From Reinekea sp. G2M2-21 (GTDB taxonomy: Bacteria > Pseudomonadota > Gammaproteobacteria > Pseudomonadales > Natronospirillaceae), in NCBI RefSeq assembly GCF_015687175.1, contig NZ_JADPQG010000002.1:496001-560000 (forward strand): a DNA stretch of 64,000 bases. Direction: 5' to 3'. Shown one piece after another: positions 35,773-47,600 of this stretch; position 1 is the first letter of the stretch, and each line of letters opens with the position of its first letter. The notes under the pieces were generated by a model. The model was given only the letters and a program-made list of their open reading frames with translations. It was not told where the DNA came from and ran no database searches. A program made the position numbers and the translations under genes.

Positions 35773-37305
35773 ATGCAAGGGGACGATGTGGCCATGTTAG
35801 AAAGTCTGCTCTGGCATTTTGGGGTGAGTCCGCAATGGGGCTTTCCAGGTCGCCAAGGTGACCGAATTGACAATATCGCTGCTGTCGCAGGAATGTGTGA
35901 TTATGCGTTACCCAGAAACGAATTCTCTGGTGGTTGGGAATATCGTTACGGAACAGTTATTAATAATCCTGAAACAGGCGTAAGGGATGTTGACGCAACA
36001 AATTGCCACCTAAGAAAAGGGTCAATTGAAGCAATGGTGCGGCGTTTCTCTGCAAGGAATGTCAATGGCAACAGGCATACAGTACGGCAGCAAGACCTCG
36101 ATAACCCATTGTATGGCCGCACAACGAATGATTTCCTAGGTTGGGTATCTGCAGCTTGGAGTGACTATTCGAGAGCCATTCTCGAATATGAAGATGGTTT
36201 GATCGATATCCAATCTAATGCAGATTTAGCTCAGTTCACTCTTTGGGTAACCGAAGCGACTAATATTTGGCAAAACGGGGTTGCGGATCATCTTAACCGC
36301 GTACCGGCGGGTGTATATACAAACGCCCGTCACGACGGTATTTTAACCATCGCCGGTTTGACTTCAAATGCAACTACCAATCGTGAAGTATTATTAAGTG
36401 AATGGATTCAAGAAGAAGCACGATATCATTGGGGGCGAGGGTCACCAGTGACACCTTATCGCATGTATGAAGGCGGCGCAGATGAGCATGGTAGTATGAG
36501 TTTTAGCCAATTGCTTTATAGAGCGCGTTACAGTAATTACGCATGTACAGCGCATGGAGAAATCGGTTTGAATTTATATTCACCATTAGATCAGACTAAG
36601 AGTTTTGTCATTCACACGGCATCGAATGCGACAACCGCAGATGGGTTGGCGAGTTGTGAAGGTGGTTTTCACAAATCTTTTATATCTGGGCGATACCAGC
36701 AAACCTTCGCGAACGATAACGCTCAATTTAGGGCTGCCGCTGCAAATGTAGATGACTTGGTCGGTTATCGTCACGCTGATGGCAACATTATTCCAGTTCC
36801 GGAACAGGAAGATGAGTACGATTTACTCAGCAAGGCTATTGCGGGTTATAACGGAGCCGATGGTTGGTTAAGTGCTCACAGTTTTGCAAAGCTCATTAAG
36901 TATGGCCGATTTAAAGCTAATAGCGATCGCAATAGTAATGACACAGGTGTTTGCCATTCCTGTCGTTACGCCATACAAGCGAAAGAAGAACTCTTTGGGG
37001 GTAACTTAAGAACCTTCATTTGGCAAGGCGGCCCAAACGGTGGCAACGAAGATGTTAATGGTGACGGAGTGATTGCGAATGTCGGTGAATTGGGTGAAGT
37101 CGGATTTATCCAAGAAATAAATTTGCCAGGTGTGCCTTGGTGTTTTGCGTATGGCGAGGAAGAGTGGACTACGTATACTGTAAATGGCGATGGCAGTATC
37201 ACTTACGGGCCAACATTTACTGTAGCCAAAGAGCAATCTGAACGCTTTCAAAATAATAGAGAAAGAGAAGGCGATGAAGATTATAGGAGTCCTTGCAATG
37301 AATAA
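35773..37305 (+). CDS. Putative wall-hydrolase tip of the third toxin cassette
   Basis: 510 codons from the first ATG. In-frame sequence upstream (LTRELGPPANDGDPLMQGDD) continues the previous frame if the T9 run is slipped, so the native product is probably one protein with the core at 33.2-35.7 kb. Residues 1-40 resemble a peptidoglycan-binding type 1 repeat (DDVAMLESLLWHFGVSPQWGFPG). Further on, WIQEEARYHWGRG, GSMSFSQLLYRARY and LLSKAIAGYNGADG suggest a lysozyme/lytic-transglycosylase-like fold with a Glu in EEARYHW as possible acid; I am not sure of this. The end has a DVNGDG calcium-type loop. It overlaps the next exported-protein gene by 8 bp. This tip is unrelated to the M74 tip of gene B. 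Confidence 0.6.
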   Translation: MQGDDVAMLESLLWHFGVSPQWGFPGRQGDRIDNIAAVAGMCDYALPRNEFSGGWEYRYGTVINNPETGVRDVDATNCHLRKGSIEAMVRRFSARNVNGNRHTVRQQDLDNPLYGRTTNDFLGWVSAAWSDYSRAILEYEDGLIDIQSNADLAQFTLWVTEATNIWQNGVADHLNRVPAGVYTNARHDGILTIAGLTSNATTNREVLLSEWIQEEARYHWGRGSPVTPYRMYEGGADEHGSMSFSQLLYRARYSNYACTAHGEIGLNLYSPLDQTKSFVIHTASNATTADGLASCEGGFHKSFISGRYQQTFANDNAQFRAAAANVDDLVGYRHADGNIIPVPEQEDEYDLLSKAIAGYNGADGWLSAHSFAKLIKYGRFKANSDRNSNDTGVCHSCRYAIQAKEELFGGNLRTFIWQGGPNGGNEDVNGDGVIANVGELGEVGFIQEINLPGVPWCFAYGEEEWTTYTVNGDGSITYGPTFTVAKEQSERFQNNREREGDEDYRSPCNE

Positions 37306-38311
37306 AATTCTAACATTTGTTTTGTTGTCCTCTGTAAGTATGAATGGTTTTGGTTTCGAACTTTTAAACGGATCGGAACATAGAGATACAATAGGTTTTT
37401 CTGAAGCTGACAAATTGCAGATCTGGGATTACGAAGATTGGGTATCACCTACGATCAAAGATAAGTTTTCGTCAATAGTTGCTTTTCATGAATCGGCAGA
37501 TATAGCATTTGTGTTGTCAAGAAGTTTACATATTGGCGAAATTGATGTGCAGGAGAAATTATATTTAGGCAACTGGCCGCTAAATTACAGCCCTTACCAA
37601 TACACCCCCAAACTCGCGAATGAACAACACCGTGCTATCGATACGTTTCTAATAAAAACATTCGACCTCGAATCCGGTGGCATAGGGCCGGGTTGCATGG
37701 GCAACACGCCTTTGCGATATGGCGATATTGAAAATGATGGTGAATCAGAAATTGTTCTAACACTAGGTCGAATTTTTGTTGTTTTTTCCCCTAAATATGA
37801 ACGGGTAGTATTCTCAGACTATGTTCGCCTGGTCGATGAATTAGATCCCGCTTCCTACCAAAGATTATACGGCGACCAAGCTTTCCCAGAAGCGCAATTC
37901 GTATCGGATTTGGCAGCAATTAATGGCTATCCAAGGATGCCCGCAATTCGCTATTACACCAAAGTATTCACTGGAGATTTCGATGAAGATGGCTACCCAG
38001 ATATTATTTCTTGGCACAAAGGCTATCTTTCACGCAGGTCGGACGATGCCACTTCAGGCTATGAATTGAAAGAGGAAGCTTGGACGCATTATGAGCGTGA
38101 TTTAGTAGCGCAAGAAAGTTCCAAAAATGGGATTACAGGGCACTACATTCCTCAAGAAACTGCCGAGTCCGACATCCAAGACTGGCTCGCGGAGAACAAC
38201 CTCACCTGGAGCAAAGGCAACCCGGCAAAGTCCGAATGCCCCGGTGAAGAAGGCCAGCTGATACCCGAAATGCACGACCCCCTGTTAAACGACCCGGATG
38301 TTTTAAAATAA
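37298..38311 (+). CDS. Exported FG-GAP-like protein, candidate immunity to third toxin
   Basis: 337 aa from the ATG at 37298, preferred over an ATG at 37274 because AGGAG lies 7-11 nt upstream and MNKILTFVLLSSVSMNGFGF is a good signal peptide. It overlaps the stop of the hydrolase tip by 8 bp. Two FG-GAP/VCBS-like loops are visible (YGDIENDGESEIVL and GDFDEDGYPDIISW), suggesting a calcium-binding propeller-like fold. Position, export signal and pairing with a different toxin tip make it the third immunity candidate of the locus. A strong terminator follows. The role is inferred, not shown by family identity. Confidence 0.62.
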   Translation: MNKILTFVLLSSVSMNGFGFELLNGSEHRDTIGFSEADKLQIWDYEDWVSPTIKDKFSSIVAFHESADIAFVLSRSLHIGEIDVQEKLYLGNWPLNYSPYQYTPKLANEQHRAIDTFLIKTFDLESGGIGPGCMGNTPLRYGDIENDGESEIVLTLGRIFVVFSPKYERVVFSDYVRLVDELDPASYQRLYGDQAFPEAQFVSDLAAINGYPRMPAIRYYTKVFTGDFDEDGYPDIISWHKGYLSRRSDDATSGYELKEEAWTHYERDLVAQESSKNGITGHYIPQETAESDIQDWLAENNLTWSKGNPAKSECPGEEGQLIPEMHDPLLNDPDVLK

Positions 38312-38329
38312 CGTTTTTTAAACACCACT

Positions 38330-38353
38330 AAGCTCGCGTTGGCGGGCTTTTTT
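38330..38353 (+). terminator. Intrinsic terminator after the third immunity candidate
   Basis: AAGCTCGC and GCGGGCTT form an 8-bp stem (one G-T pair) with a GTTG loop, followed by TTTTTT. It closes the toxin cassette region before the giant gene. Confidence 0.9.
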
Positions 38354-38552
38354 ATTAGCTTACTGAGTGTATTGGTTTTTCGATTCACTCAGCCTACTTC
38401 ACGGCTAAATTTCAAACGTAAAATGCGATTGCTGCTTTACAGAATGAGCGCTGGTCCTTCGTTCGTCTTAACACCGCCAACGATTTTTCTGTTTTTTGTA
38501 AGTTTTAACTGACTTATCACAAAAAATTTGACTTTTCTTCGACTCTCTTCTA

Positions 38553-38581
38553 TCGACGCTTTAATGACCCACTGATATAAT
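38553..38581 (+). promoter_or_regulatory. Extended -10 promoter for the giant gene
   Basis: TGATATAAT (38573-38581) is a perfect extended -10 (TGnTATAAT). TCGACG lies 17 bp upstream as a weak -35. Transcription would start near 38588, giving a 5' UTR of about 100 nt. Confidence 0.65.
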
Positions 38582-38620
38582 GCCTCGGTTTTATAGAACG
38601 GAATAGGTGCACGGATTGCA

Positions 38621-38638
38621 TGGCGAAAGGTTTCGCCA
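38621..38638 (+). other. 5' UTR hairpin of the giant gene
   Basis: TGGCGAAA and TTTCGCCA form an 8-bp inverted repeat with a 2-bp centre in the predicted leader, about 50 nt before the ATG. It may stabilise the very long mRNA or modulate translation. I see no strong Shine-Dalgarno before the ATG. Confidence 0.4.
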
Positions 38639-38688
38639 AACTTTGCTTCGTGCGCGAAAACCCATTTAACTTGCGACGAAGTACTCAA

Positions 38689-41600
38689 ATGGAATTTAAA
38701 AAAGCGGCTGTGTCCGTTGCCTTTTTAGGCGCTTCTCTCCTCTCTTCCGCTGCGTTTTCGATTGGTCAAATCGATATCCGTGCAAACCAAGTCATCACCG
38801 ATACCCTTCAAGATGTGCGCTATCGCGTCTCTGTTGAGGATTGCCCGCAAATAGCGGACATTAAGGTAAATTCTCAGTCGCTTGAGTTATCCGGCGCAAT
38901 TCGTTCGTTAGACACCGGGCGCCGTTGTGAATTCGACGTGTTGTTATCCGCAGAGCAGCGGTTTTCTCCTTCGGTATCGGTGACGGATATTCAGGGTTCA
39001 GTGGTTAATCACAGTGAAACCTTCGTCGCAGACACGAATAGACCCACTTTAGAATTTGATTCAGTCGCCATCTCTGGTACGTCGCAAGACCAGTGGTTAG
39101 AGCTGCACCTATTCGCGTCGGACGATGTCGATATCAGCCTTGTCAAAGCTGAATTGCTTGGTCTGCGAGCATCGGATCTGTCCAATGCCGGTGGCGTTGT
39201 TGATGTTGCGGCACGCAGCGCCTTTGTCGATTCGAACGGCTATGTGACTGTGACGCCAATGGCCGATACACAAACGCATTTTGTTGTCCGTGTCCCGGTG
39301 AAGGATGCGCTGTCTGCGACCGAAATTCAGCGCGATGGTATCGTTCTGATGGACGTTCAGGCGATTGATGCCTCTGGCAATGTAGCGAGCTTTAACCGAA
39401 TTGCATTCACGGGCAGTGATGTTCAGGAGAACGTTCTGGGTGTTCGGGTTGAACCCAGTGAAATCGTTCTGACCAATGCATTAGAGCGTCGTCGAATCAC
39501 CACGATTGTGGATTTTGAGTTTCGCGGTGAAGTTCGTCTGAACAGCCAAACCTCCGGCCTGACTTACCGTTCGGAAAACAGTAGTGCGCTTTTGGTGACT
39601 AATGAAGGTGTTATCTACCCTCGACAGGAGACGAGTGCACCGGTAAATGTTGTCGTCACTTACTCAGGCTTCCCTCCTGTGAACGTCCCCGTAACTGTCG
39701 ACTATTCCAAAGTACTGACGTCATTGTCTCCGCTTGAATCGAACCAGCATCTGGAATCGCTTAACGAGTATTACGACCTGACGGCTTGGCAGGTGACTTT
39801 TGATGATGGTTCGACAGTGGTGTTGGGTGAAGATCAGTCGATCGAATACACACTACCAGATTGGGCAAAAGACATTGTCGAGATTAACGACGGGAAAATT
39901 CTTGCCAAGCAAGCCTTAAGTACAACCAATAACCTGGTTGTTCAGGCAGAATTGACCAGTCAGGGGCTGACAGGCTCCTTTACATTGACCGCTGATGACG
40001 CCGTCCCAACGGCAATCATGAAGCTGCCACCCACGGTTAATGTTGGTGAAAACCTGTCCATTGTCGTCGACGCACAAGACGATGTTGGCATTGCTGACGT
40101 CGTCTTTTTTGTAAATGGCCAATCGGTCGGCCGGGTTTCTCAGTCGCCCTATCAATTAGACTTGCCGATTGCGGAAAGCTTGGCGGGTCAACAGTTGAAT
40201 ATATACGCAAAGGTCACTGACAGTGCGGCGCACAGTGTCACGACAGCACCCGCAGCAGTTCTGGCTCAGTACCGTTCGGCACCGCCACAAGCCAGTTACG
40301 AATGGAAACTCCCGATGCCTGCCCAAGTTGTTGTGGGTGGCACTGAGTTAGTCGCGTTGGTCGAGAAGAATCTCGGGTCTGTTAAATCACCAGCAACCAG
40401 CGATGTTGAACGCGTAGAGTATTTCCTGGATGGTGACAGAAAGGCCACTGTGCGTTTTCCAGCCTATGAAATTCGTACGATTAACAGTGGTGAATATCTT
40501 TTCGAACTGTGGCGTGCGGACATACCTGTTGCAGAAACCAGTCTGAATGAAACCTCGCTCGCTATTAACACCCAAGTTTTTGGGCGTAATGGATCAGTGG
40601 CCGATGCCGGTGGCCGCTTGGTTAAAGTCGTGGCCAATGGTGAACCGAAAGTTTCGCTGCGCGAACCAGTGACCGGGCAAAGTCTGGTTGTCGGTCAAAC
40701 GCTGGTGGTGTTGGCTGATATTGTGGACGACACGTTGGATAACGGCGTTACGGTGCGGTTGGTTGTTGATGGCTCCGTAGTCAGCAGTAAAAATGTCAGT
40801 GTGGATCGTACCGACAAACAGCTCGCGACGCGTGATGTCATGTCGACAACCGCTCGGTTTGAATTCCCAATCACCCCTGAGTATTTGGGTAAAAGCCTTC
40901 GGCTCAGCGTGCGCGCAACCGATTACCATGGAAGAACCGCGAACACTGAAGATGTTCGGGTTTCGGTCATGGGGGATCAGCTTCCTACCGTGGCGCTAAC
41001 CGCCCCTATTGAAGGTGAAGCGCTCATTTCTGGTCTGACGGCTGAATTGCGTGCCAGCGCGGTTGACGACTTAGGTGTGTCGTCCGTCGAGTTTTATGTC
41101 AATGACAATCTCGTCGGTACTGACAAAGTGTCCCCTTATTCGTTTGTTTACGAAACGCCTGCCAACCTGACTCAAGCGCAAACGGTTACCATGAAAGCTG
41201 TCGCGGTTGATACCGCAGGCCAACGGGCCGAGAGTCAGACCGTCAGTGTTTCTATCGGGCCAGACTATGAACCGCCCGTGATTAATTGGGCGTCTCCGTA
41301 TATTTCCGGCACTCATGCCGATGGCGAACGCGCAGACGTTGTTGAGAAACGAGATTTCGTTCTGAAGGTAGCCGGTTTCGACAATGTCGCAACGACACGG
41401 ATAGAGGCCACGGGTCTGGCCAAGGTTAACGGCCGTCTGGTACTTACGGGCAACAGCGCTGATGTTTTGGGTGCAGACCAGATAACCGTGCAGGAAATCC
41501 CTGGTGCTTTGAATGCCTATTCCGCCTTATTGCGAGTGTCCGCGCCCGCTTTCACACTGCCGGACAATCAAACCATTGAGGACTGGACTCAGAAAACGGA

Positions 41601-44600
41601 AGAAGGCTTACCTTACCTGAGCTACCCGGTGACTTTGACGGCTTTTGACAACGTCGGGAACGCGTCCACCGTGAAAGTATACGTGGCTGTTGTTGCAAAC
41701 CAGATCCCAGTTGTCACGCTAGTGGATACCGACAAGGCCAGTTACTTTGTTAACGATACGGTAAATTTGAATGTGGTCGCGAAAGACGACATTGCCGTCG
41801 CCGATGTTACGGTTACCTGGTATGACGGTAATGACAGTCTGTTAACGCAACAGACGTTTGCAAGCAAGTCAGACTTTGTACCGCGACCTCTTATTGCAGA
41901 AAGTGTCTCGCTGGACCTTGCGGCACTGAACCTGGATAACCTTGCAACCCAACTCCGGGTAGAGATATCGGCGGTAGATAATTTTGCTGTAACCTCGTTG
42001 TTAGCAAATCATAACATCTCAATTTTGCCAGACACGAAACCACCTTCGGTCGGTGTTTTGGCGCCTCTTTCCGGTAGTGAATTAATTACGCAAGCTCAAA
42101 CCGATATCCAAGTTCGCATGATCGATGAAACGGGCTTGGCGCAGGTCACAGTTCTGGATGCCGATGGCACCTTACTCGGTCAACGAACCTTTAATGGCGA
42201 AAAATCGACAGATGTGAACTTCTCTGCTCGTACGTTGAGCGAACAGAATGGTCAGTGGTCTTTCACGGTAAGAACAACGGATATCTGGGCACAAACTAAC
42301 GAAACCATCGTTACAGGAACCTACATTGCAGATCAGTTCCCGACCGGCGCTATTAGAACTCCAGTATCTGGTGCCCGCTACTATGAAGGGGAAGACTTTA
42401 CGATAAACGCTTTGGTGAACGATGACTTTGGCGTTCGATCGGTCGATTTGGTGGTCAGTGATGATAGTGGTGAGCTGTTACGTGAATCTGCGGCAGTACA
42501 CGCCCTGAACAATGCCCAAGACAATGGCGACTATCTGGCATTTTCGCTCGTCACGCCAACAAAAACGGCAGGCTTACAAATTCAACTTGCTATTACCGAT
42601 ACCGCGAACCAAACGACTTGGTTGCCAGTTGATATTGAAATAGTGGACGACCAAGAGCCACCGGTCCTCGCCATGCAGAAACCGGAGTCTGCGTTTTCTC
42701 TGTTACCTGGCCAGAGCTTTACCTTTGTCGGTCAAGCGAGTGATGACAAGCGCATTGATACGTTGCGTGCGTATATTGTTGACGCAAATGAGGTGGAATA
42801 TTCACTACCTTTTGGGTTACTCGTTAAAAATGACCGCATTGAAACCATTGAAGTCCCCAACAAAGGAACGCTGGGTGGAATTGCCGTCAGCAGTCGGTTT
42901 TTCAGTGATATAAATGGCTCCGTTAAATTGCCTAAGTCGTTTATCAACACACACGCAGGTCAGACGGTTTCGTTGTATTTTGAAGTTGCAGACAAGGGCA
43001 TAAACACGACTCAGTCTGCTGCGATTCCGTTGACAGTTCTGGCGGATGAGCAAGCGCCTGAAATTACCTTCAAGAATCTGAAACGATTCGAAATTGAGCA
43101 AACACCACTTACAGCATCCTTGCTAATCTCAGACAATTTTGCGGTTGACTCCTACAACGTAAGGATAGAGTACCAAGGCAACAGTATTGATGTTGGAGGC
43201 GAAACCAATGTGAACGAGGCATCGGTAAACGTCTTTGGGCGTATACCTATGCCAACACTTGATTTTATTGGCGACATCACTGAAGAGCAACGATTTGTCT
43301 TTGTTATTGACGCGAGCGATATAGCAGGCAATACCCACCAGGAAGTTGTGCAGGTCACGGTAAAACCGGACCTGCCAGCGCAGATTCAGTTAATAGACTC
43401 CCTGCCTAACGATGTTGTTCAGGGCTCGATCCTGAAAACTCATTTACGTTTAAGTGACGATTATAGCGGCTCACCAGTTGGTTTAGAGGGGCTGGTGTTT
43501 GCCACCAGTCAGGCGTCGTTATCAGGTTGGACAGCGACGGTCGCGGACGATGACGATAGGTTGCCGTATGTTTCTTTTGCTCAGGCGAGCGAAAATATTG
43601 TCATTAAAACCAGTTTAGGCAAACCTCTGCTCTCAGCCACAGATGGCAACGTCCGCCTGTATGGCAGCCGCAGCAGCATGCCGACGGCGCTAAAAATAGA
43701 ACAGACTGACGGCGCACCCGCTGCGTTTCAGTACGAAGTAACGCGTCGGTTTGTGGGCGATTGTGGTTACGAAACACAGACGGAGCTCGTTAATGTTAGT
43801 GACGGTGTACTGGACCTGGCTGGAAACCATGACAATGCGGTGACCGAAGTGTCAGTGCGCTTCATATCGGGTCTACCTAGTTGGTTACCTGGCTTACGTT
43901 ATCAGGTAAACAACATGTTGCGGTTGCAGCCTTATAAGAAAGATGCCAACGCATTTTCTCTCACAGGGCGCAGTCAGTTGTTGTGGCAAATGTCATTGAA
44001 TGGTGAGCAGCATTTTGTCACGCAACCGGTAAACGAAATTGCGATGACGTTAACACGTGATTTCGCGCTTGCCTGGTATGTACCTAAGTCACAACATCAA
44101 CAACTGAATGTGTATGGCGCCGCGTTTGACCGCTTTACTTGGCAACAAAATGCTGAATTGGCGACGCCGTTAGCGTCTTTTGTCGTACAGGAAGACAACG
44201 AATCTCCTTCCATGACGATAAACTCACCAGAAAATGGCGTACCTTTGGTTGCGGGTCAGCGGCTGAAGCTCGATGTCGCTCTGGCCGATAATTCTGGTGT
44301 TATTGACGCATTGCGGGTCACCACGCCTGAAGGGCTTCTCCACCAAAATGGTGCGTTGTTTGAACCAGGTCAAATGACGTATACCGTCGACGTACCGCTC
44401 AACTGGACACAACCAACGTTCAGTTTTGATGTAACGGTAGCGGATACAACCGGGTCACTGACGACGAACAACTGGCAATTCCCGATGGAACCCAATCAGG
44501 CGCCCGAAATCCAGGCGAAAGCCTTTCGTTCCTATTTGGTGAATAACAGTTGGCAGAAAAATTACACGGATCCATCCCGGGTTAATTATGCTGAGTTCTG

Positions 44601-47600
44601 GGTACGCTATGGCGAAAATTTCGAACACGAGATAGCCGTTTTCGACGACGAGTCATTGAAGAGTGCGCGGTTGTTCAAAAAGAACATAGAGGGTGCATAC
44701 GTTGGCGCCACTTTGTTTGAGCGTGAATGGGCACGCGATTGTGGCTCGACCATCACACTGAAAGACAAACTCACTGCAAATATCAAATTTGATGAGCCTG
44801 ATGTCACTGAATACGAGTGGGTTGTCGAAGATTTTTATGGCCACGTGAGTAAACGTAGCTTTTTGGTTCATCCGCTGACGAACATGGCTCCACAGATTGA
44901 AATTATGTCACCGGCGGACAATCAACTCATTGTTGCCGGTTCACATTATGTACGCGCGATGGTCGCCGTCACCGATGACCGTCTCTTGTCGTCTGCGGAT
45001 TTAAACTTCCGTATAGACGGGCAACGAGCGGTTGTTTCCCAGATGCGTCAGGTTCCAATTAACGAACTAGATCAACAACAAGCAACGGAAGTCAGTTTGG
45101 CGTTCGACCAACTTTATGACCGGATAGAACAGATCTACGGTCCTGAAATGGCGGATGACTGGGGGCGATCAAACAGCCTGTACGCGCGTGTATATAGTTT
45201 TGTTGCGCGTTTCGATGGTGGGTTGACTAACGACAAGCAGAACCTGGTGGTGGAATCGAGCATTGAAGATTCTGACAATGTTCGAACCGTCGATACGGTC
45301 AGCATCAGCTTAATGCCCGATGATACTAATCCGGAAGTGTATCTGTTAACACCGCAGGCATCTTACGGTCCTGTTGAGGGATCGGATTTCACATTGTCTT
45401 TCCAGGGATTTGACAACACCTCGGTTAAGAACATCCGTTTGTCGGTCGCCGTTGCCGCTCAAACCATTGGTCAATCAGTCTACACTTTGTCCGATTACAG
45501 TTTGCTGCAAGCTAAAACCAACATCGACCCTAAAGACTTTGATCTGCTAACCACAAGCCAGGTCGAAACACCGGTGTTTTACCAGAAAGTCAATACACCA
45601 ACTTTTGCCGCTGTTGCCGCTGCCCTGGACCTGCAGGAGAACAACATAGAACTGGCGGCCTTGTTTATTAAGCTCGAAGCTGAAGATGCTTGGGGTAACA
45701 AAATAGAAACGGAGTCATTTTTCAATATTCGCAGAGATGAACCTCCCGTTATCGATATTGTCGAGCCGCTGATCAACAGTCAGGTTGTTGAACAAACCCC
45801 AATGTATGTCAATGTTATCGGCTTTGATGACGTCGGAATCGTTGAATTAGAACTTACAGCGACTTACGGCAATGGTGACCCGGCTTATACCCGTATGTTG
45901 CGTCAACCGCCTTGGCAGTTTGAAGTTCCGGTACCCGCATTTAATGAAACAGACCTGGCGCAGAATACTGTGACCATTTCAGCGACAGCATTGGATACCT
46001 ACGGTGACCGTACAGGAGATTCATTGCACCGCACGACGGAACCTCCAAGAACCATTGCTATTGTCAAAGATGAGCCCCCCATCGTTGCCTTTGGTCTGCC
46101 AGTTTCTGGCGATGTGGTGACGGAGGGAGAGTATGTACTGGTTCAATTAACCGCCGTCGACGACGTTGCGGTAAGCAGTGTGTCAGTCCTTGTTGAGGGG
46201 CTGATCTCTGGTCCTAAAACCCTGACCGATATGGTCGCGCCTTACGAAATGCTGTTACCGATACCGTATGGCCAGGCAGGAAAGCAAATAACCTTAACCG
46301 CTCATGTAACCGAGACCCGCTACACTGGCACGGCAAGGACCGTGGCTGCAGTCAATACCGTATTACTGGATGTTCTGGCCGATACCGTCGCGCCAGAAGT
46401 GATCATTGAACAGCCATACACCCAGGGTACTACTGTTGTTGAAAAGGGATTTTTACCGTATCGCCTGAATATTTCCGATAACGTTTCGGTTAACAGTGTC
46501 CGCGCGACATTGTTCGCAGATAGAAATGGCGATGGCAGCTTTGACGATAACGAAGCGGTTGCGTCACAAGTGTTATTGTCTCCGCCCTATGCGGGCAAAA
46601 TACCTGTGAAAACGATCGCTGAATATTGGAATGAGCAAACCCAAGCCCCAGAGCAGGTCGCATTGGAATTCCGAGTGGTCGCCATTGACGGAGTGGGGAA
46701 TGCCACGGCGATGAGCCGACCGGCTAAATTAGTTCGCAACGCGAGGCCGGAAGTCACTGCTATTCAAATACTGAACGCTCGTGGCAATAGTATGGGCGGT
46801 ATTACCGAAATAACAGAAGGCCGTAAGATACGCGTCACGGTTGCTGCCAATGACCCTGAAGTGGGTGTTGACTCTGTTCAGCTGTTTAAAGCAGTTGGAC
46901 TTGAATCGGAATACGTCTCGGTTGGTGTGGACGGTGCTGCGCCGTTTGCCTTTGACTTTACCGTGCCCGCAGGGAAAGTCGGTGAGGTTGTATCGTTCTC
47001 TGCGACAGCGACCGATATGGATGGTTATGAATCGAATAATTCCCTGATGCGATCGCTCACCATTGTCGAAGACGTGGCTCCATTGGTCAGTATCGTGAAA
47101 CCAGCGACCGATGAATCGGTCGTCATTGATGGTCAGGACATCGAAATATATGCCGAGGTTTTTGACGACTTAGGTCCAGATGGCGTTGACCGAGTGGTCT
47201 TTTATGTCAATAACCAACCGCTTTATACGGCTTGGTCGAGTTATAGCGACGTTGCTGGTGGCTATCTGCAGGATCATATCTATCGCGCAATTATTCCGGC
47301 ACCTCAAGGGGTAGATGGTTTTTATGTGCAAGCGGTTGCTTATGATGTTTTAGGTCATCAAGCGAAATCTGAAACGGTGTTGATTGGTCGAGTACGAGAT
47401 ACCGTCGTACCTCAATTAGAACCCATCTACCCGCTGCCTTTTGAAATTTTAACCGCAGGTGAACCGATCGATATTTATTACGGTATCCGGGATATCGGTG
47501 TTATCGACAGCGTCACTCAAACGTGGATTCGCGAATCACTTGGGGCTAACGGTCAATGGCTGGAAAAGGATCGGGTTGAAGTTGAGTTAGCGCGTTTTGA

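Noticed and set aside
38437-38688. Open frame of 83 codons, minus strand, before the giant gene
   Set aside because: It covers the extended -10 promoter and leader of the giant gene on the other strand and shows no family resemblance.
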